A stretch of DNA of 64,000 nt from Diplonema japonicum (GCA_964019335.1 OZ025696.1:310001-374000); one strand, 5' to 3'; shown: positions 18,756 through 28,852, counted from the first letter of the stretch. Translations and numbers: made by a program. The notes: generated by a model from the sequence alone, not told the origin.

Positions 18756-18887
18756 CTCCAGTCAGATTTTCAAGGGTGGGAGTGAATATAATATTTCACA
18801 TTATTTCACGCTTCACTTTATTTTCATTGCAGATTTCAGGCTTGTTTTAGGAAGAAAACAGGGGCAGAAATGAAAATTACTTTATGA

Positions 18888-18913
18888 GTGAATATAAAGT
18901 ACTTTATATTCAC
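18888..18913. repeat. perfect 26-base palindrome
   Basis: GTGAATATAAAGT is followed immediately by its exact inverse. A related sequence (GTGAATATAATATTTCAC) lies about 100 bases to the left. It could be a fold-back element centre or a binding site; nothing in the context decides. Confidence 0.6.
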
Positions 18914-18975
18914 GCTTGCCCTATTTTCACTGCACAGCAAGGGGTTGGGGGCGCAAACACGGAAAAGAAATCACC

Positions 18976-19028
18976 TAAGTGGTTACCACACAGGCCTCTT
19001 GTTTTGGAAACCCCGGTTCGAATCTGGG
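18976..19028 (+). repeat. tRNA-like segment (A and B box), possible tRNA-derived SINE head
   Basis: GGTTCGAATC at 19015-19024 fits the polymerase III B box. With its flanks (CCCGG and CTGGG) it forms a five-pair T arm with one G-T pair. About 30 bases upstream TAAGTGGTTACCACACAGG resembles an A box and D arm. The acceptor stem does not pair and the anticodon stem is poor, so this is not a functional tRNA gene. Confidence 0.35.
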
Positions 19029-19333
19029 AATCTCACTTTTTACGTCACTCAAGGATCTGGTCGCCTCTCTCAACAGAAGGGGAGAGAGGTGGGCTTGGCA
19101 AGCCAGCAGCGGTGACAGCTGCTAGTGGGGCAACCTCAACAACCCAGGCAGCAGCCTCACAGGTCCAGACCGAGGTCCTGTCAGCACTCATGGACGCACA
19201 GCCCGCACCACACAGGATATGCCTTGACAATCAATATCAACCATAAGCACCCCCAGTAAAATTTTAACTTGTAACTTGTAACCTGTAATACCCCACCCTT
19301 TCAAATCTGACTGACGTTAAATAAAACAACGGA

Positions 19334-19516
19334 TTTAGTGAAAATAGATCCGATTTTCACTTGTGGTGGCATGTTTAACTCGTTGATGTTACTTCACTCG
19401 CTTCGCTCGTGAAGTAGACATTCATGACTGCACTCGCTTCGCTCGTGAAGTCATATACCCACTCGTTAAACCACTGCCACCACGCGTGAAAATCATACGA
19501 TCTTATTTTCACTAAA
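19334..19516. mobile_element. miniature inverted-repeat element (183 bases)
   Basis: Ends TTTAGTGAAAAT and ATTTTCACTAAA are inverted, and the similarity continues inward for about 55 bases with small indels (GATTTTCAC-x-TGTGGTGGCA against its inverse). The core holds two copies of CACTCGCTTCGCTCGTGAAG, each itself a hairpin. A related fragment (CTCGCTTCGCTCGTGAAAATC) lies near 29357. Confidence 0.65.
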
Positions 19517-19926
19517 TAAATAGTTATTTTTTTTCTTCTTTTTTATTTCTTCTACAACAACAGTTTTTTTTTTTTCCAAAAGACTTGTGAATTGTGGAGC
19601 GAATATTGTATTTTTCAAGGTACAAAAAAAAAAAAAAAGGAATAGGAATCAAAGCGTGTTCAGTGCCCCAAACAGCGGAGATTGGTTCTTTTTCCTTCGC
19701 TTGAAACTTAACTAAGAGGGAAAGGAGTGGCAATTTTGTTGCTTGCAGATCAACTGCTTTGTACAAACAACAAATCGCCGACTATTTTTTTTTTTGTCTC
19801 TCTTACTACGAAGAAAGAAAAAAGAAAAGAAAAAAATCAACGTTAGCAACAACAAAGGGGTGAGGGGGGGGGGGGGAGGCGAAGGAGCTCACCATTTTGG
19901 AAAGAAAAAAAAAAGTTTTTTTTTTT

Positions 19927-20987
19927 TCACATTCGAAATAACGTATTACCCCTTCTCAGCCTTGAAGGCCGCAGTTCATCGAGTTCCACCTGCGCAATGT
20001 TCACATGAGGCGCCATGGCAGCATGTTTCAGGCTCGCGAAGTTCGCAGACGGCCGAGAGCAAGTACCCGAGCTACTTAAATAACGTCTGCCAGTCGATGT
20101 AGTGAGGCTAGTTGTCACAAGAGGGAAAACAAGCGTGGTAGAGGAGGCTAAGGAGATCGGCGGCAGACCTTCCACAACAACGGGAGGGTTCCAGACCCCC
20201 TCCTGCATGTTCCTCCTGCGCCTCGTAACGAAGATGAATACCTCGGTGCAGACATCCACAGCACCTCTAGCAAGCAACACATACGAAGTAATCATGAGAA
20301 GGTTACAGCAGCACCGAATGCAGCGTGCCCCATATTCTCAGCATAGAACCCAATGCTCATGAACACACATGCGGCCGACTGCGTTCCGTTCATCACAAAG
20401 TCCAAGACGCAGTCTCGGGACCTGTGATGGGGCCAAAACCTCACTTCGACAACCAGAAGGATCAAGAATATCAATGATTGGGCCAGACGGACATGGCCGC
20501 AAGCGATGTAATCCTCTGTTTTGAGCGCAGACGTGCAGGCCAAGCTGAAGGAAGACGCAAGTCTATGAACGAGAACCACACGTGCTCCTCCCGGTAGGTT
20601 TTCATCACCGACGCGTACTTTTGGACAAAATGGTTGTCCCTCCTTCGCGACACCCACTCACCACCTCCACACATTGCCGTGTACACACGACCTCTAGCAT
20701 CATTCATGTAAAAGGCATTTAACGGTACGTTGTGTCTTAGGTTCTTTACAACATAGAACGGGACCCCGAAGCAGACGAGGACGGTGGAGAGGCCCAGAGC
20801 AAGGTGCGCCGCGGCCTTTTTGGGTAGAACATCAGCATCATGCCCGACAGGGATGTGCCTTGGTACAACCATTGGAACACGAACAACGGGGCGGACGGGA
20901 ACCTTAGAAAGCCCTCTGGATCCCCTGCTGCAAGCCTTTCCACCACCCCGGGGCATGCCAGCCACAGAGCCTTCGCAACTGTCCACA
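19927..20987 (-). pseudogene. frame-broken multi-helix C-terminal region of the Pro/Thr-rich protein
   Basis: Downstream of the stop at 20988 the minus strand keeps coding for membrane helices, but in successive frames: AIMAGFTILMWTVAKALWLA, then HLALGLSTVLVCFGVPFYVV, then YREEHVWFSFIDL, then LAQSLIFLILLVVEVRFW, then MITSYVLLARGAVDVCTEVF. The frame changes fall near 21021-21024 (a G run), 20817-20821 (an A run), 20548-20553 and 20298-20303, and each would be repaired by one extra base. This suggests the full protein once had a polytopic C-terminus and that this copy is broken, unless the assembly has lost four bases. Confidence 0.55.
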
Positions 20988-22529
20988 TCAATATCGTGAA
21001 CCCTGCCATGATGGCGCAGTCCCCACCATCGCCCCCGCCGTTTCGCTGCCCCCTATGGTGAGACCTGTCGGGTGGAAGAACCACGGCAGCTTCCGCTCCT
21101 TCTCACCGATAAAACACGAGTTGCTAATGAGCGCCAGCCTCATCGCCGTGCCTGCAGCGGCCCCTGCACCTGCCCCTGCTGCAATCGCAGCTCCACCGCT
21201 GATCCTGATATCCTCGATTTCTTTCGCGTGGTCCACCCCGACCTCAGGCATACCTGGGGAAAGGGTTGGGGCCATTGTCGGAGGAACATGTGACGGAAGA
21301 GATGTTGGTGGGTGTGACGTAGCAGGGCCCTGCGAAGGTAATGCTGTCGGTGGAAAAGCAGTTGGAGTGATAGGGAGGGGAGTAACAGGTGCTTGAGTAT
21401 CGGGTGTTAGTGTGTCAGGTGCTGGTGTAACAGGTGCTGTGGTATCAGGTGCTGGTGTAATAGGTACTGGTGCGTCGGTGTCGGGTACAGGTGAAATAGG
21501 TGCAGGTGTGTCGGGTGCTGGAGTATCGGGTGCTAGAGTAACAGGTGCTGGTGTAATAGGTGCTGGTGTGTCGGGTGCTGTGGTATCGGGTGTTGGCGTA
21601 ATAGGTACTGGTGTGTCGGGTGCTGGTGTTATGGGTACTGCGGTATCAGGTGCTGGTGTGTCGGGTGCAGGTGAAATAGGTGCAGGTGTGTCGGGTGCTG
21701 TGGTATCAGGTGCTGGAGTAATAGGTGCTGGTGTGTCGGGTGCCAGTGTTATGGGTACTGCGGTATCAGGTGCTGGTGTGTCGGGTACAGGTGAAATAGG
21801 TGCAGGTGTGTCGGGTGCGGTGGTATCAGGTGCTGGAGTAATAGGTGCAGGTGTGTCGGGTGCCAGTGTTATGGGTGCTGTGGTATCAGGTGCTGGAGTA
21901 ATAGGCACTGGTGTGTCGGGTGCTGGTGTTATGGGTACTGCGGTATCAGGTGCTGGTGTGTCGGGTACAGGTGATATAGGTGCTGGTGTGTCGGGTGCTG
22001 GAGTAATAGGTGCTGTGGTATCAGGTGCTGGTGCAATTGGTGCAGGTGTGTCGGGTGCTAGTGTTATGGGTGCTGTGGTATCAGGTGCTGTGGTATCAGG
22101 TGCTGGAGTAATAGGTGCAGGTGTAATGGGTACTGTGGTATCAGGTGCTGGTGTAATGGGTGCTGTGGTATCGGGCGCTGGAGTAATTGGTACTGGTGTG
22201 TCGGGTGCTGGTGTATCAGGTGCTGTGGTATCAGGTGCTGGCGTAATTGGTGCTGGTGTGTCGGGTGCTGGTGTAATAGGTGCTGGAGTGGACGGAGCAG
22301 GGGTTGCTGGTGACGACGTCGGAGGTACCACCGCAGGAGGGGCGGGGGTGACACCCGGCTTATTCGGGCACCAAGCCTCCAGCCCAGTGCACGATGCCTG
22401 CGGCTTGGCCTCGCACCCCAGCAAAGTATAGCAAGGCTTCAACTGCGTCATGCAGTCGTTGCACTCGGCCACTGTCTGCCCTGTGCTGTTGACCGCCATG
22501 GCGAACAGCAGCAACAGTACGCACAGCAT
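20988..22529 (-). CDS. mucin-like Pro/Thr-rich surface protein (3' end truncated by frameshift)
   Basis: As it stands, 513 residues from the ATG at 22529 (MLCVLLLLFAMAVNS, a signal peptide; the frame upstream has no ATG). A small Cys-rich module follows (AECNDCMTQLKPC, GCEAKP, CTGLEAWCP), then about 300 residues of TPAPDTTAPITPAPDT-type repeats. After a short spacer comes a Gly/Ala-rich helix (GGAAIAAGAGAGAAAG), and the chain then ends at a stop created by a frame change. In the neighbouring frames the sequence continues as a polytopic membrane domain, so the product is probably a truncated form of a surface protein with a glycosylated stalk. The domain order (signal peptide, Cys module, mucin stalk, multi-helix anchor) recalls large surface proteins of other euglenozoans, but I cannot name a family. 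Confidence 0.65.
   Translation of the reverse strand: MLCVLLLLFAMAVNSTGQTVAECNDCMTQLKPCYTLLGCEAKPQASCTGLEAWCPNKPGVTPAPPAVVPPTSSPATPAPSTPAPITPAPDTPAPITPAPDTTAPDTPAPDTPVPITPAPDTTAPITPAPDTTVPITPAPITPAPDTTAPDTTAPITLAPDTPAPIAPAPDTTAPITPAPDTPAPISPVPDTPAPDTAVPITPAPDTPVPITPAPDTTAPITLAPDTPAPITPAPDTTAPDTPAPISPVPDTPAPDTAVPITLAPDTPAPITPAPDTTAPDTPAPISPAPDTPAPDTAVPITPAPDTPVPITPTPDTTAPDTPAPITPAPVTLAPDTPAPDTPAPISPVPDTDAPVPITPAPDTTAPVTPAPDTLTPDTQAPVTPLPITPTAFPPTALPSQGPATSHPPTSLPSHVPPTMAPTLSPGMPEVGVDHAKEIEDIRISGGAAIAAGAGAGAAAGTAMRLALISNSCFIGEKERKLPWFFHPTGLTIGGSETAGAMVGTAPSWQGSRY
21390..22310 (-). repeat. coding minisatellite: Pro/Thr/Ala/Ile stalk
   Basis: Tandem 15- and 30-base units encode ITPAPDTTAP, DTPAPISPVP and similar. 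Like the stalk in the astacin gene it is built on the TPAPDT theme, but with Ile where the astacin stalk has Lys. Confidence 0.8.
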
Positions 22530-22681
22530 GTTACCTGCGAGGTGTAAGAACGTAGCAGTACTTGTGTTACAAGAAATGTGAATAAAAGGGCACGCACATT
22601 CAGCATCCGATTGATGACACAATAACGGTAAAGGGTACTAAAGAAAGAGGAGTGGGGACGAGGTGAAACAAAAATTGGTCG

Positions 22682-22723
<42 letters not shown>

Positions 22724-23184
22724 GAAAACGAAAAAAAACGTTATGTGTTTTCAATATTTTCTTCTTTTTTTCTTCAACAGATCCTTACCTCCCCCAGTTA
22801 CATCTTTATGCTGCTTTATACATTATGAATATTGCATCTTTCTTAATATGACACAGCGATGATGGGAAGAAGCACAAGGGCTTATGGAAAAAGGAAATGA
22901 AAAACGAGAGAAGGTCATTTTGGGGAAAAGGGACGAAAACAAAGAAATCACCGCGGGAGATTGTAAAGAAACGAAACAAACAAACAAAAAAGAAGAAGAA
23001 GAAAAACGAATAATCCGTTATGAGAGTCGCCTGGTTTCCGCAGCTCTTCATTCTTCTTCCATCTTTCTTCTCTTCACGTCATATTCGCTATTCTTCTCTA
23101 TTCCGCTTTCACGTCACACCATGTAAATATTGAATTGATACAAAAAAATAAGGTTTACCAAATCTCCTTAAGCTACATTCATTA
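22530..23184. other. intergenic interval with duplicated flanking sequence
   Basis: 22540-22640 (leader side of the mucin-like gene) has a diverged copy at about 30150-30260, and 22860-22990 has a copy at about 30325-30530. A 42-base A run lies at 22684-22722. No gene seen. Confidence 0.5.
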
Positions 23185-26100
23185 TCAAGCAGACTGGTAC
23201 AGCTCCAAGGTGTACCCATTACGGGTGAAGTCGGTGGGGGTACCGAGGACCCTGTCAGCAGTCTGGGAGCGGACGCCGCCAGTGACCGCGAGGGGCCAGC
23301 AGGTGTTCTGGGAGGGTTGGAAGACCCACGCCTTGCAGTCCTTGTCATCGGAGCAGGTTTTGCAGCAGGTCGCCTGGTCGCACTGCAGCCCATTGGGGTA
23401 GGACGGGGACCTCACCCCTGCCCCCGCATCCGTGTCCATCGCCACCAAGCAGTTCTTCCCAACGAGGGTCTGCTTCGCTGCCTCTGCAGTGGCGTTCGCG
23501 AACAGTGCGTTGAAGCTCCCCACAAGGCTCTGGAACCTCGCGATGTCCTTCCCCGCCGTGTACGAGAAGGTGTCCGCCATCGACCCCACACGCAGCATCG
23601 GTGACCCGTTGGGGTCCACCTGCTGTGCCCCAGGGGTCGTCCTCGTCTCGTCCAGGTTCCTCTTCGCAAAGTGTCCCCTCCTCATCTTTCCCTTGAAGCC
23701 GCTGAGGTCAGGGGTGCTCCCTCCCGCGAAGTCCACTTGGAACACCACAGTCGTGGTGACGGGTGCAGGCCTCCCCTCCACCCTCACCGTCATGCTCTCC
23801 CCATCGTAAGACCAGGTTCCCACACCTCCCCACCTGCTGAAAGCGTAAGCCTGCCCCCCGACCTTCACGCTCGTCGGAGGCATCGAGTTCACAATCTTGA
23901 GCACCGCTGCCCTGCTGCTCGGCTGCCCCGGGAACGTCCCCGTCGTGTTCGTCGAGAACAGCATCTGCGTCCCGCTCCTGGTGTACGCTGCATTCACCCA
24001 TCCCGACTTCCCCTGTGGTTTTGTGTTTGAGGGGGAGTTTTTTCTTTTCTTTTTTGTGTCACACCTGAAGGTAGTCGTAGGTACCACCGTCGTCCTCGTA
24101 CACAGCGGCCTTTCCAGATGTGGCCCCAGGGAACACCTGTGTGTTTTGTGTTATAGTTCAAATTTTTCTCTATTCTCATTATTCTTGTTCCGTTTCCATA
24201 CACTGAACTCAAGGACGTTGTAAGGGTCAGCGGCCCTCCCGATGGAGTTCCCTGTGGAGATGGGGATGGTGGTGATGATGGCCCCCGCCCTCACGTACAG
24301 AGGGATCTCCCAGTTTGCGAACTTCTTGTCCATGAGCTGAGGACCTGTGTAGCTGCGCCCGCTGTGCCACTCCACCCAGGAACCAGGGGGCAGCCACACC
24401 TTCTGTGGGGTCACCCCACACGGTTCCTCCAGTGGCATCCTCGTCGAGGTGCACCCTGCACTGCTCGTCACAGGGGCCGCAAGGATGTCCTCCCCGAACA
24501 TGTATTGTCTTGTCGTTGGCTCTTGCCCGAGGTCCTTGTCCATCGAGACAGGGTACGCCATCGCCTCAGAGGGGTAGTGGTAGTACATCGGGCGGATGAG
24601 CCCAACCCCGCTCTCAAAAGCCTTCTTCGTGTGGGTGTAGATGTATGGGACAAGCCCTGCCCTCAGGGTCAGCGCCTCACGGTTCATTTCCTCGTAGGCA
24701 CGCGGGACGTTGTAAGGGCGCACATTCCAGCAGTCAGTTGTTGCAGTGGGCCACTGCTTGCAGCCACCTGCTGACCCACCCCTGTCGTGTGAGCGCATGA
24801 TCCCACTCACGGAACCAAGCTGGATCCACCTCACGAACATCTCATGGTCGTCACCAGGTCCCACAATGTCGTGTGACCAGTAGCCCCAACCAACGTTCAC
24901 TGCCGTCGCTGTGAAGTAGGCCTGGTAGGCCAAATTGAACCAGGTCAAACCTGCGACGTCACCGCTGAAGCCGTGCTGGTAGCGGTGGTTCCCGAGCCCG
25001 CCCCACCTGGCATGGACCACACCACGCTTGTTCGTGCACTTCCCGTTCTGCACGCAGCGTCTCTTCGGGTCCGTCACACGCATCTTGTCCGTCCAGATAG
25101 TGGGGTTCATCTTCAACCTGGGGTCCTGCCCAGTGCCACCAGCGGACTCTCCCTGCTGCCAGTCGATCCACCAGAAGTCCATCCCATCCTCCTCAATAGG
25201 CTGCACGATCACATCCTCCAGCACATTGACGTAGGACTTGTTCACAAGGGTGAAGGGGATCCCCTTCGGGCCCCCAGGGTTGCTCGGGTTCAGTCCCAGG
25301 GCAGTGCAAGCCTCCAGGTACCTGTCCTCCCACTTCCCGATCCCAGTGGCATCGTGAAGGTTTGCCGCCACAAGGAGGCCCTTCTGGTGGAAGTAGTCCA
25401 TCGTGTCCTGTGGGACCTGGTACAGGTTGGGGTCCCACGAGTAGCCAGACCAGTCATCCTTCTTGTGCCAGTTCATGTCCAGCACCATCACGTCCAGCGG
25501 CATACCGTGGCGCTCGTACTCCCCAACGATATCGCGGACGTCCTTGTTCGCAAAGTCGTACCACCTTGTGAACCACACCCCGTGGTTGTTGCGGGGGAAG
25601 ATGGGGATGTGTCCACCGATCTGCGTGTAGTCGCGAAGGGCCGTCATGTAATCGTGGGAGTAGGCGAGGAGGTACAGGTCCTCAGTGTCAGCGTTCTTCA
25701 ACATCTTCCCACTGTCGTCGGTCCACCAGTCGTCCCCATCCATGCAGGGAACGTCGGTGTCGTCCACCAAAGCCCATCCGTTCTTGCTCACGAGACCCCA
25801 CTCGCAGTGTTCCATCTTTGTAGTCGAGCAGTCAAGTGTCCCGTTCTGCTGCCCGTCGAGGGTGCGGAAGGTCCCCCTGAGGTTTCCCTTGTCAGTCGCA
25901 CTGGTCTGTCCGTAGGTCCATGTTGTGAAGGTGCTGCTCCCAACGGGCTCCACCTTGAAAACGGAGGCTGTCTTGAAGTCGCCGCTCCCAGCGGTGTAGG
26001 TGAGCTTCGCCCTCGCCGTGGTGATGGTGACCGTCCCGCCCACGTTGCTCTGCGTGAACTGCGGTACAGGGGTCTTCCTGTTCACCACTGCCAGGGTCGG

Positions 26101-26295
26101 CCTGTCCTCGAACGCCCCGCTCTCGCTGTACTCCATTCGGAGAAGCCCGTCAGCCAGCACAGTGAACCGCGCCTTCCCCGCCACCACAGTCGCAGCCACC
26201 TCCGCCACAGAGTCGTACGGGTACAGCTCGTACTTCATCACGCTAGCTTGCGCCAGCACACACACAGCGAGCGCCGCTGCTACACGGCACTGCAT
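23185..26295 (-). CDS. secreted GH31 glycoside hydrolase, three exons (copy A)
   Basis: Exons 26295-24202, 24136-24065 and 24012-23185, joined by GT-AG introns of 65 and 52 bases, give 997 residues. Splicing restores the family's C-terminal signature (AAVYEDDGGTYDYLQ), which lies in the small middle exon. A signal peptide (MQCRVAAALAVCVLAQAS) precedes an N-terminal beta domain and a catalytic barrel with the GH31 landmarks VMVLDMNWH (270-276), nucleophile D378 in WWIDWQQG, acid/base D446 in FSGDV, then SHDIVG and MRSHDRG. The C-terminus adds a PAN-like Cys module (CCKTCSDDKDCKAWVF). It is probably an exo-acting alpha-glycosidase; the substrate is not evident. The ATG at 26295 is used because the upstream frame crosses a CACAG acceptor at about 26345. 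It lies 274 bases downstream of the cyclase-like gene of the same unit. Confidence 0.88.
24013..24064 (-). other. cis intron 2 of GH31 copy A (52 bases)
   Basis: GTGTGACAC donor and CCACAG acceptor on the coding strand; phase 0. Removal joins TYDYLQ to GKSGWVN. Confidence 0.75.
24137..24201 (-). other. cis intron 1 of GH31 copy A (65 bases)
   Basis: GTATGG donor, ACACAG acceptor on the coding strand; phase 0. Removal joins NVLEFS to VFPGATSGK and brings the YEDDGG motif into frame. Confidence 0.75.
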
Positions 26296-26569
26296 CTTCA
26301 AATGTCTTTGCTGTGGTTTAGTTCCCCTTCTCTTCACTTGTTTCCTGTGCGAGGATAAAATACTCACTAGAAATGTTCTTGCAATCTCAAAGAAAGTGTG
26401 AAAGAAACTGAACACGAAAACATGGCTGAGACATGTTACAAGCGGATTCTTCTTCCCAAATAGAAAGAAAAATTGAAGCAGCGCGAGCCGAAGCTCTATC
26501 AAGATTAGTAGCAGGCATTTCATGAACGTGGTTTACATCAGCACACTGGAAAGCATGCCACAATCACGA

Positions 26570-28261
26570 TCACAACACAGTGGTGGGACAAGGAACCTCC
26601 TTCACAATCGCCTCCTTCAAAGACAACACAGCTGCCTGTACAGAGTGACGATGATGACCATTGTGCAGTGGGATGTCCGCAGCCTTCAGTGCCCCTTCCC
26701 ACTCCCCATCCAGATACATCACACCTGCCGCATTGTACCTCTCCCATGCATCCTCAGACACCTGGTACAGCCACTCTGTGTCGTGCTGGCTGAGCTTCAT
26801 CTCAGGAAGGCGAAGAACCTCAAACACACGAAGGGGTGTGTCCCTGCCCCGAACAGTGACCTCAGAAAGGACGAGTTTTGCCTCATAAACGAACGCAAGT
26901 TCATTCCTCACAGACAGGTCACACGTCACCCCATGGCCGCAGTGCCTGCCGTACCTCTCCAGCAGTGTCGCTGTCACTGCCACCTGCCCAACGATCCCGA
27001 ACAGCTTCAGCTCACTGTTCCCAATGGGGCCGCAGTGCGCACTCCCACTCGCCAGAGAAGACGACACACGAAGCCTCCCGTCCACTTCCATCAGTGCATC
27101 GGCCGCCTTCCGCCCATGACTCACACACCTCTTCGCTGCATTGAAGGAGGCATGTGCATGATCCCCGACCACAACTCCCACAACACCACCGTTTGTTTTC
27201 ACAGCCTGCAGCACAGTCGTCATGAAGTCCCTGTATGTCTGGGTGAAGGAATCAATGTTGTTTTCCACAGCGGTGTGAGACCCGAGCATGTTCGTCACTG
27301 TGTATGTCACAGCCTTCTTGAAGTTCAGGTGCTCCAGTATGCCGATAACTTGTGCCTCTTCAAACAAGCTGTTGTCTGTTGAGGGGAGGCTGCGGTCACA
27401 GCTGTGACGATCCAGACTCTTCGGTGAACCAACAACATCACTGTCACTGCTATTATCACAACCATACTGAAAACAGGACTGCGGGAGGTAAGGGCGATAG
27501 ACATGGAGGTTTGCAAGGATGCTGTCGAAGGCACTGTGCAGAGGGGGTGGGAGGGGGGTGTCGGAGAGGGTTGAAGCCGCCGCTTCAAGGTCGAACTTGG
27601 AGAGGTACTCTGCAGTCCGTTCAGAAGCGGTGATCACGTTCTGCATCGATTGGCGCTCCTTCTGAAGATCCCTGGCAAAACCATGCGTGAAGTAGAAGTC
27701 AAGTAAGAAAAGGAGTCCTATGCCGAAGGTGCTTAAGGCGCTACTCAGCTTAAGACGGCACGGGTGGCCTGATTCACAATTGCACGGTTCTGCCCTGTCT
27801 TCTTGAGGTATCGATGGGAAGTGAGCTTCAATGAGGCCGAAGCGGAGCCATTCCTCAGCGCTTGCAAGGGCCAGCCATATGATGAACATGATGATGAGGT
27901 TCCTGTGCACACGTGGGGCCATGTTGAGTACAAGTGAGATGTCGAGTACAACGATGATAGCAGGCCACATGCGAGAACTTTTTACTGCCATCGCCATGAG
28001 GTCATACGAAAAAATGACAGGAGCTGAAAAATACAGCCAGCACTCCACAGCCTTGTACCGTATCCTCCTCTCTACCAGCAGCTGTATAAACATGCCTGCA
28101 GATGTGCAAGATAGCGCGACGAACAATATATTTAAGGGTAGTTGTGAAAGGAGGACGATATTGACGAGGTTGATAGCTATTGTTATCAATAACACCTTCT
28201 TCCTGAATACTTCGAACGAGTTATCCTCCGGTAACAGCACCCTTTGCAGCACACAAGACAT
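26570..28261 (-). CDS. six-helix membrane protein with degenerate cyclase domain (cyclase-like A)
   Basis: 563 residues from the ATG at 28261 (MSCVLQRVLLPEDN), which aligns with the other copies; the frame upstream starts without ATG. Same layout as cyclase-like 1: six helices, a Cys loop before helix 6 (EPCNCESGHPC), signalling helix, variable linker (SDSDVVGSPKSLDRHSCD), decayed cyclase domain with GDHAHASF but no first metal Asp, and a conserved helical tail ending VPCPTTVL. It differs from copy B almost only in the first helical hairpin and a small patch at helix 3. It stands directly upstream of GH31 copy A on the same strand, so both are probably made from one polycistronic precursor. 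Confidence 0.78.
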   Translation of the reverse strand: MSCVLQRVLLPEDNSFEVFRKKVLLITIAINLVNIVLLSQLPLNILFVALSCTSAGMFIQLLVERRIRYKAVECWLYFSAPVIFSYDLMAMAVKSSRMWPAIIVVLDISLVLNMAPRVHRNLIIMFIIWLALASAEEWLRFGLIEAHFPSIPQEDRAEPCNCESGHPCRLKLSSALSTFGIGLLFLLDFYFTHGFARDLQKERQSMQNVITASERTAEYLSKFDLEAAASTLSDTPLPPPLHSAFDSILANLHVYRPYLPQSCFQYGCDNSSDSDVVGSPKSLDRHSCDRSLPSTDNSLFEEAQVIGILEHLNFKKAVTYTVTNMLGSHTAVENNIDSFTQTYRDFMTTVLQAVKTNGGVVGVVVGDHAHASFNAAKRCVSHGRKAADALMEVDGRLRVSSSLASGSAHCGPIGNSELKLFGIVGQVAVTATLLERYGRHCGHGVTCDLSVRNELAFVYEAKLVLSEVTVRGRDTPLRVFEVLRLPEMKLSQHDTEWLYQVSEDAWERYNAAGVMYLDGEWEGALKAADIPLHNGHHRHSVQAAVLSLKEAIVKEVPCPTTVL

Positions 28262-28852
28262 TTCAGTATCAGGGGAGAGGGTGGTGGTGGTGGTGCTTGT
28301 TCTAAAGGAGTGGTTATCTGACGACCGCAAACAAAACAAAAAAAAAAAAAAATGCTTCTAACGTAACTATGATGACGTGTAACCCGTTCTACCAGCGAAC
28401 ACACCCACTAGTAACGCAGAAAAGGAATCGGCCTTTTCGAAGTTCTCTTCTTCAGAAGTTCTGTCTACCTTTCACCGATCTTTTCATTTCGTTTCACACC
28501 ACCGAGAGCGTCGGAACGTTATTGAATGTTCGTCATCGTGCCTTCTCTTCAGGTCCCTTTGCAGCCAAGTGCGTGCTGTTGTAGTTTTCCTTATTTCTCG
28601 CGGCTTTGTGTACTATCCGATCTTGTGTAGTTGTTCATTTTCTTTTTTTTTCCCCTTTTTTTTTAAACTTTTAATGTTCTTGAAAAAGAAAAAAAAAAGT
28701 TTTTAAATAATTTCCGGGAAGCCACCGAGCTAAGCGGTCATCAGTTAAGAAAAAAAAAAAGAAAAGAAAAAAGGAAAAAAAAAAAAAAGAAGAAAAAAAA
28801 AAGAAAAGAAAAAACGTTGTTTTGTTATGTTTTTATCTTTTCTTTCTTTAAG

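Larger units (their letters stand above)
17876..19926. other. gene-free interval rich in small repeats
   Basis: No convincing gene. Apart from the tRNA-like segment, the palindrome and the miniature element listed separately, it contains T runs of up to 30 bases (18390-18420, 18725-18750) and A/T-rich filler. A diverged copy of the palindrome sequence lies at 18782-18820. Confidence 0.45.

Noticed and set aside
18976-19028. Functional tRNA gene
   Set aside because: Only the T arm pairs well; acceptor and anticodon stems fail.
20817-20825. Programmed -1 frameshifting at CCCAAAA in the mucin-like gene
   Set aside because: Four separate breaks in about 700 bases would all need recoding; loss of function or missing bases in the assembly is simpler.
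24973-26358. 461-residue plus-strand frames opposite the GH31 genes (also at 32498-33883 and 38755-40143)
   Set aside because: They are antisense shadows: conserved only because the GH31 copies are near-identical, with no protein-like composition or start signals.
26296-26523. 76-residue N-terminal extension of the GH31 frame (MKCLLLILIE...)
   Set aside because: It crosses the intergenic spacer and a CACAG acceptor; the downstream ATG opens a proper signal peptide.
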